A DNA stretch of 64,000 bases from UBA7957 sp965224675. Its GTDB lineage: Bacteria > Pseudomonadota > Gammaproteobacteria > Granulosicoccales > Granulosicoccaceae. Both the position numbers and the translations under genes were made by a program. The stretch covers positions 1,178,001 through 1,242,000 of the forward strand of contig CBDDAA010000004.1 in assembly GCA_965224675.1 (NCBI GenBank). The letters are read 5' to 3'. The notes below the pieces were generated by a model. It did no database searches. It was not told the origin of the DNA and was given only the letters and a program-made list of their open reading frames with translations. Shown one piece after another: positions 62,593 through 64,000 of this stretch (position 1 is the first letter of the stretch; each line of letters opens with the position of its first letter).

Positions 62593-63222
62593 AAATCTGC
62601 TATTAGTTCTTAGTTAGACTTTTTTTTTGTTCAGAGGAATGTCAATTTGACGTTTGTTTGAAGAAAAATGAATTTTCGGGAAATCACTTTCATGAATTTT
62701 TTTAGCGTCGCTCATAGAGTGGGTTTGAAACTCATCGATAAATTACTGCAGCTAATGGCCTATCTGATACGGTTACGTGTTTTTGAATCCATTTTAGCTT
62801 CAGTTTCCTGGCTAAAAGTCATAATAGTTCCCTGTATATTCAACATTCAATATAAATTTTTTTGATCCTGAATTCCTGACTGCGAATTTTTCCAATTAAA
62901 TCTATTTGTTCTAATTTTTAATAGGCTATTGGGAATATAATCAAAAGGTGGTAGAATGGATTAAGAAGTGATGCTTTAATATTGTTTTTATTGTAGATTT
63001 TGACTAAATTTTATAAGTTGTTTACAATCGTCAGCGTGTTTTTTGTAGCTTTTGGGCTTACATTGTTGAGAAGTGCAGTCCGATAGTCACTTTCTGACTT
63101 GATTTAGTAGTTATGTAGTTCGGATCTACCATCGATTTATGTGAAAAATTTGTCTGTCGTGGTAGGCCCGGGTAGTTGTTATTATTTTTCTGTTGGCGAT
63201 CTACTGGTCGCGCGGAGGATAG
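62593..63222 (+). other. AT-rich gap upstream of nlpD
   Basis: About 630 bases with no credible gene. A 65-codon frame at 62,668 has low complexity and no ribosome-binding site. The stretch should hold the nlpD promoter. Its length and AT content are unusual, since pcm and nlpD are often close together. Confidence 0.35.
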
Positions 63223-64000
63223 ATGTCCGCACATTATTTTCGAATCGTTTTCTGGTTGGCGTTACCTGTGATTTTCGGTTGTTCGGGCTTAATCTCCAGC
63301 ACAGGATCGAGTGTTGATCTGAATAAATACGTTGTGCGTGCGGGTGACACAGTTGAGTCAATTGCATTTCGATACCGATTGGATCCTCGTAAACTGCGCT
63401 CAATTAACAACTTGACCGGCGGCGGTGCCTTGGTCCCTGGCTTGCGTTTGTCAGTGGTTGAGCACGCCAGACTAAAATCGCAGGAAGTATCAAATAGAGT
63501 TAAATCAGGTATCAGAACTACTAATTACTCGCCACAAGCTAATAATCGAGTTAAAGAAATAGTAGTTCCGGTTCTATCCAATGTGGAGCCAAAGGAGTTA
63601 ATATTGGAATCAGTGGAAGTGGCGCCTGTTCGTGTGAAATCGGTAGGTTCCAGAGTTGGTGTTAAAGAAAATGCAATAACTGGTAGTGGTTGGGTATGGC
63701 CAGCAAATGGGGTTGTAACCCGAGGTTACAAACCACGTGAAATAAATCGACAGGGACTGGATATAAAAGGAAGAAGAGGTGAAGAAATCTTTGCAGCAGC
63801 TGATGGTACAGTCGTCTATAGCGGCCAGGATTTGGCAAGCCATGGGAAATTGGTCATTTTGCGTCACTCAGATAATGTTCTGTCGGCCTATTCATCAGCA
63901 GATGAATTATTCGTGCAAGAGGAAGAGGTAGTCAGGGCGGGTGATTCCATCGCCAGTATGGGTGAAAGAAATGGGCAGGGGTCTAGATTGCATTTTGAAA
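63223..64000 (+). CDS. nlpD: NlpD-type murein hydrolase activator lipoprotein (cut by window edge)
   Basis: The frame runs open from ATG 63223 to the window end, giving 259 codons. GGAGGA lies at 63,214-63,219. The N-terminus is a lipoprotein signal (FWLALPVIFGCSG). A LysM domain follows (YVVRAGDTVESIAFRYRLDPRKLRSINNL), then a variable linker and a LytM/M23 domain (GVVTRGYKPREINRQGLDIKG; SAYSSADELFVQEEEVVRAGDSIASMGE; LHFE). As in E. coli NlpD the LytM site lacks zinc-binding His residues, so it should activate an amidase (AmiC) rather than cut peptidoglycan. rpoS would be expected next. Confidence 0.93.
   Translation, partial: MSAHYFRIVFWLALPVIFGCSGLISSTGSSVDLNKYVVRAGDTVESIAFRYRLDPRKLRSINNLTGGGALVPGLRLSVVEHARLKSQEVSNRVKSGIRTTNYSPQANNRVKEIVVPVLSNVEPKELILESVEVAPVRVKSVGSRVGVKENAITGSGWVWPANGVVTRGYKPREINRQGLDIKGRRGEEIFAAADGTVVYSGQDLASHGKLVILRHSDNVLSAYSSADELFVQEEEVVRAGDSIASMGERNGQGSRLHFE

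Noticed and set aside
62668..62865. 65-codon frame after pcm
   Set aside because: Biased, hydrophobic low-complexity composition, no ribosome-binding site, and lies in AT-rich DNA where chance frames are common.

Overview
The window looks like part of a free-living, Gram-negative gammaproteobacterial chromosome. The evidence is the order yebC-ruvC-ruvA after aspS, the order surE-pcm-nlpD at the right end, lpxB (lipid A), queG, an Ni-type GloA and a 1,615-residue NAD-dependent glutamate dehydrogenase. No rRNA, prophage, conjugation genes or CRISPR array are visible. One tRNA gene (Arg, anticodon CCT) is present.

Layout. (1) 137-15,021: a probable catabolic island. It has a divergent ornithine-cyclodeaminase-like gene, a LysR regulator, a CaiB-type CoA-transferase, an acyl-CoA dehydrogenase, a ThDP-dependent acetolactate-synthase-like enzyme, a fold-III PLP decarboxylase, a TAXI-TRAP uptake system with a UspA partner, a glyoxalase I and a PaaG-like enoyl-CoA isomerase. 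Together they suggest import, CoA activation and breakdown of an amino-acid-like or carboxylate compound; the substrate cannot be read from the sequence. (2) 15,436-28,759: the most interesting region, a RiPP locus of lasso-peptide type. It encodes a 59-residue precursor (20,467-20,646), a PqqD-type recognition protein (B1), an asparagine-synthetase-like cyclase lacking the glutaminase cysteine (C) and a transglutaminase-like leader peptidase (B2). Around these lie an HprK-like kinase, a PAPS sulfotransferase, two clear and one possible Fe(II)/2-oxoglutarate oxygenases, a methyltransferase-fold protein, a GT8 glycosyltransferase, an SGNH hydrolase, a tail-collar protein and a substrate-binding-like protein with no signal peptide. 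No dedicated exporter or isopeptidase is seen. (3) 28,962-36,140: a lipoprotein, a small membrane protein, the giant glutamate dehydrogenase and a DUF1772 membrane protein. (4) 36,371-38,908: a small mobile or accessory patch with a 40-bp tandem repeat, a RAYT transposase, a hicAB toxin-antitoxin pair with a palindromic candidate operator, and a block of nested inverted repeats. (5) 38,909-55,691: mostly housekeeping genes (adenosine kinase, aspS, yebC, ruvC, ruvA, gamma carbonic anhydrase, a SelD fusion with selU, queG, a Prs-like enzyme, an acetyltransferase, lpxB, an aminotransferase). (6) 56,016-64,000: an astacin metalloprotease with a GlyGly-CTERM-like tail, a stand-alone trpB, a Gly/Ala-rich small protein, tRNA-Arg, a PilZ protein, surE, pcm and the start of nlpD.

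In the RiPP region the genes fit one scheme. PqqD would present the leader to B2 and the cyclase, the cyclase would form an isopeptide ring, and the coupled minus-strand operon at 25,012-28,102 would add hydroxyl, phosphate and sulfate groups. Tyr, Ser and His residues in the predicted core could receive them. This scheme is inferred from gene families and the precursor sequence, not shown.
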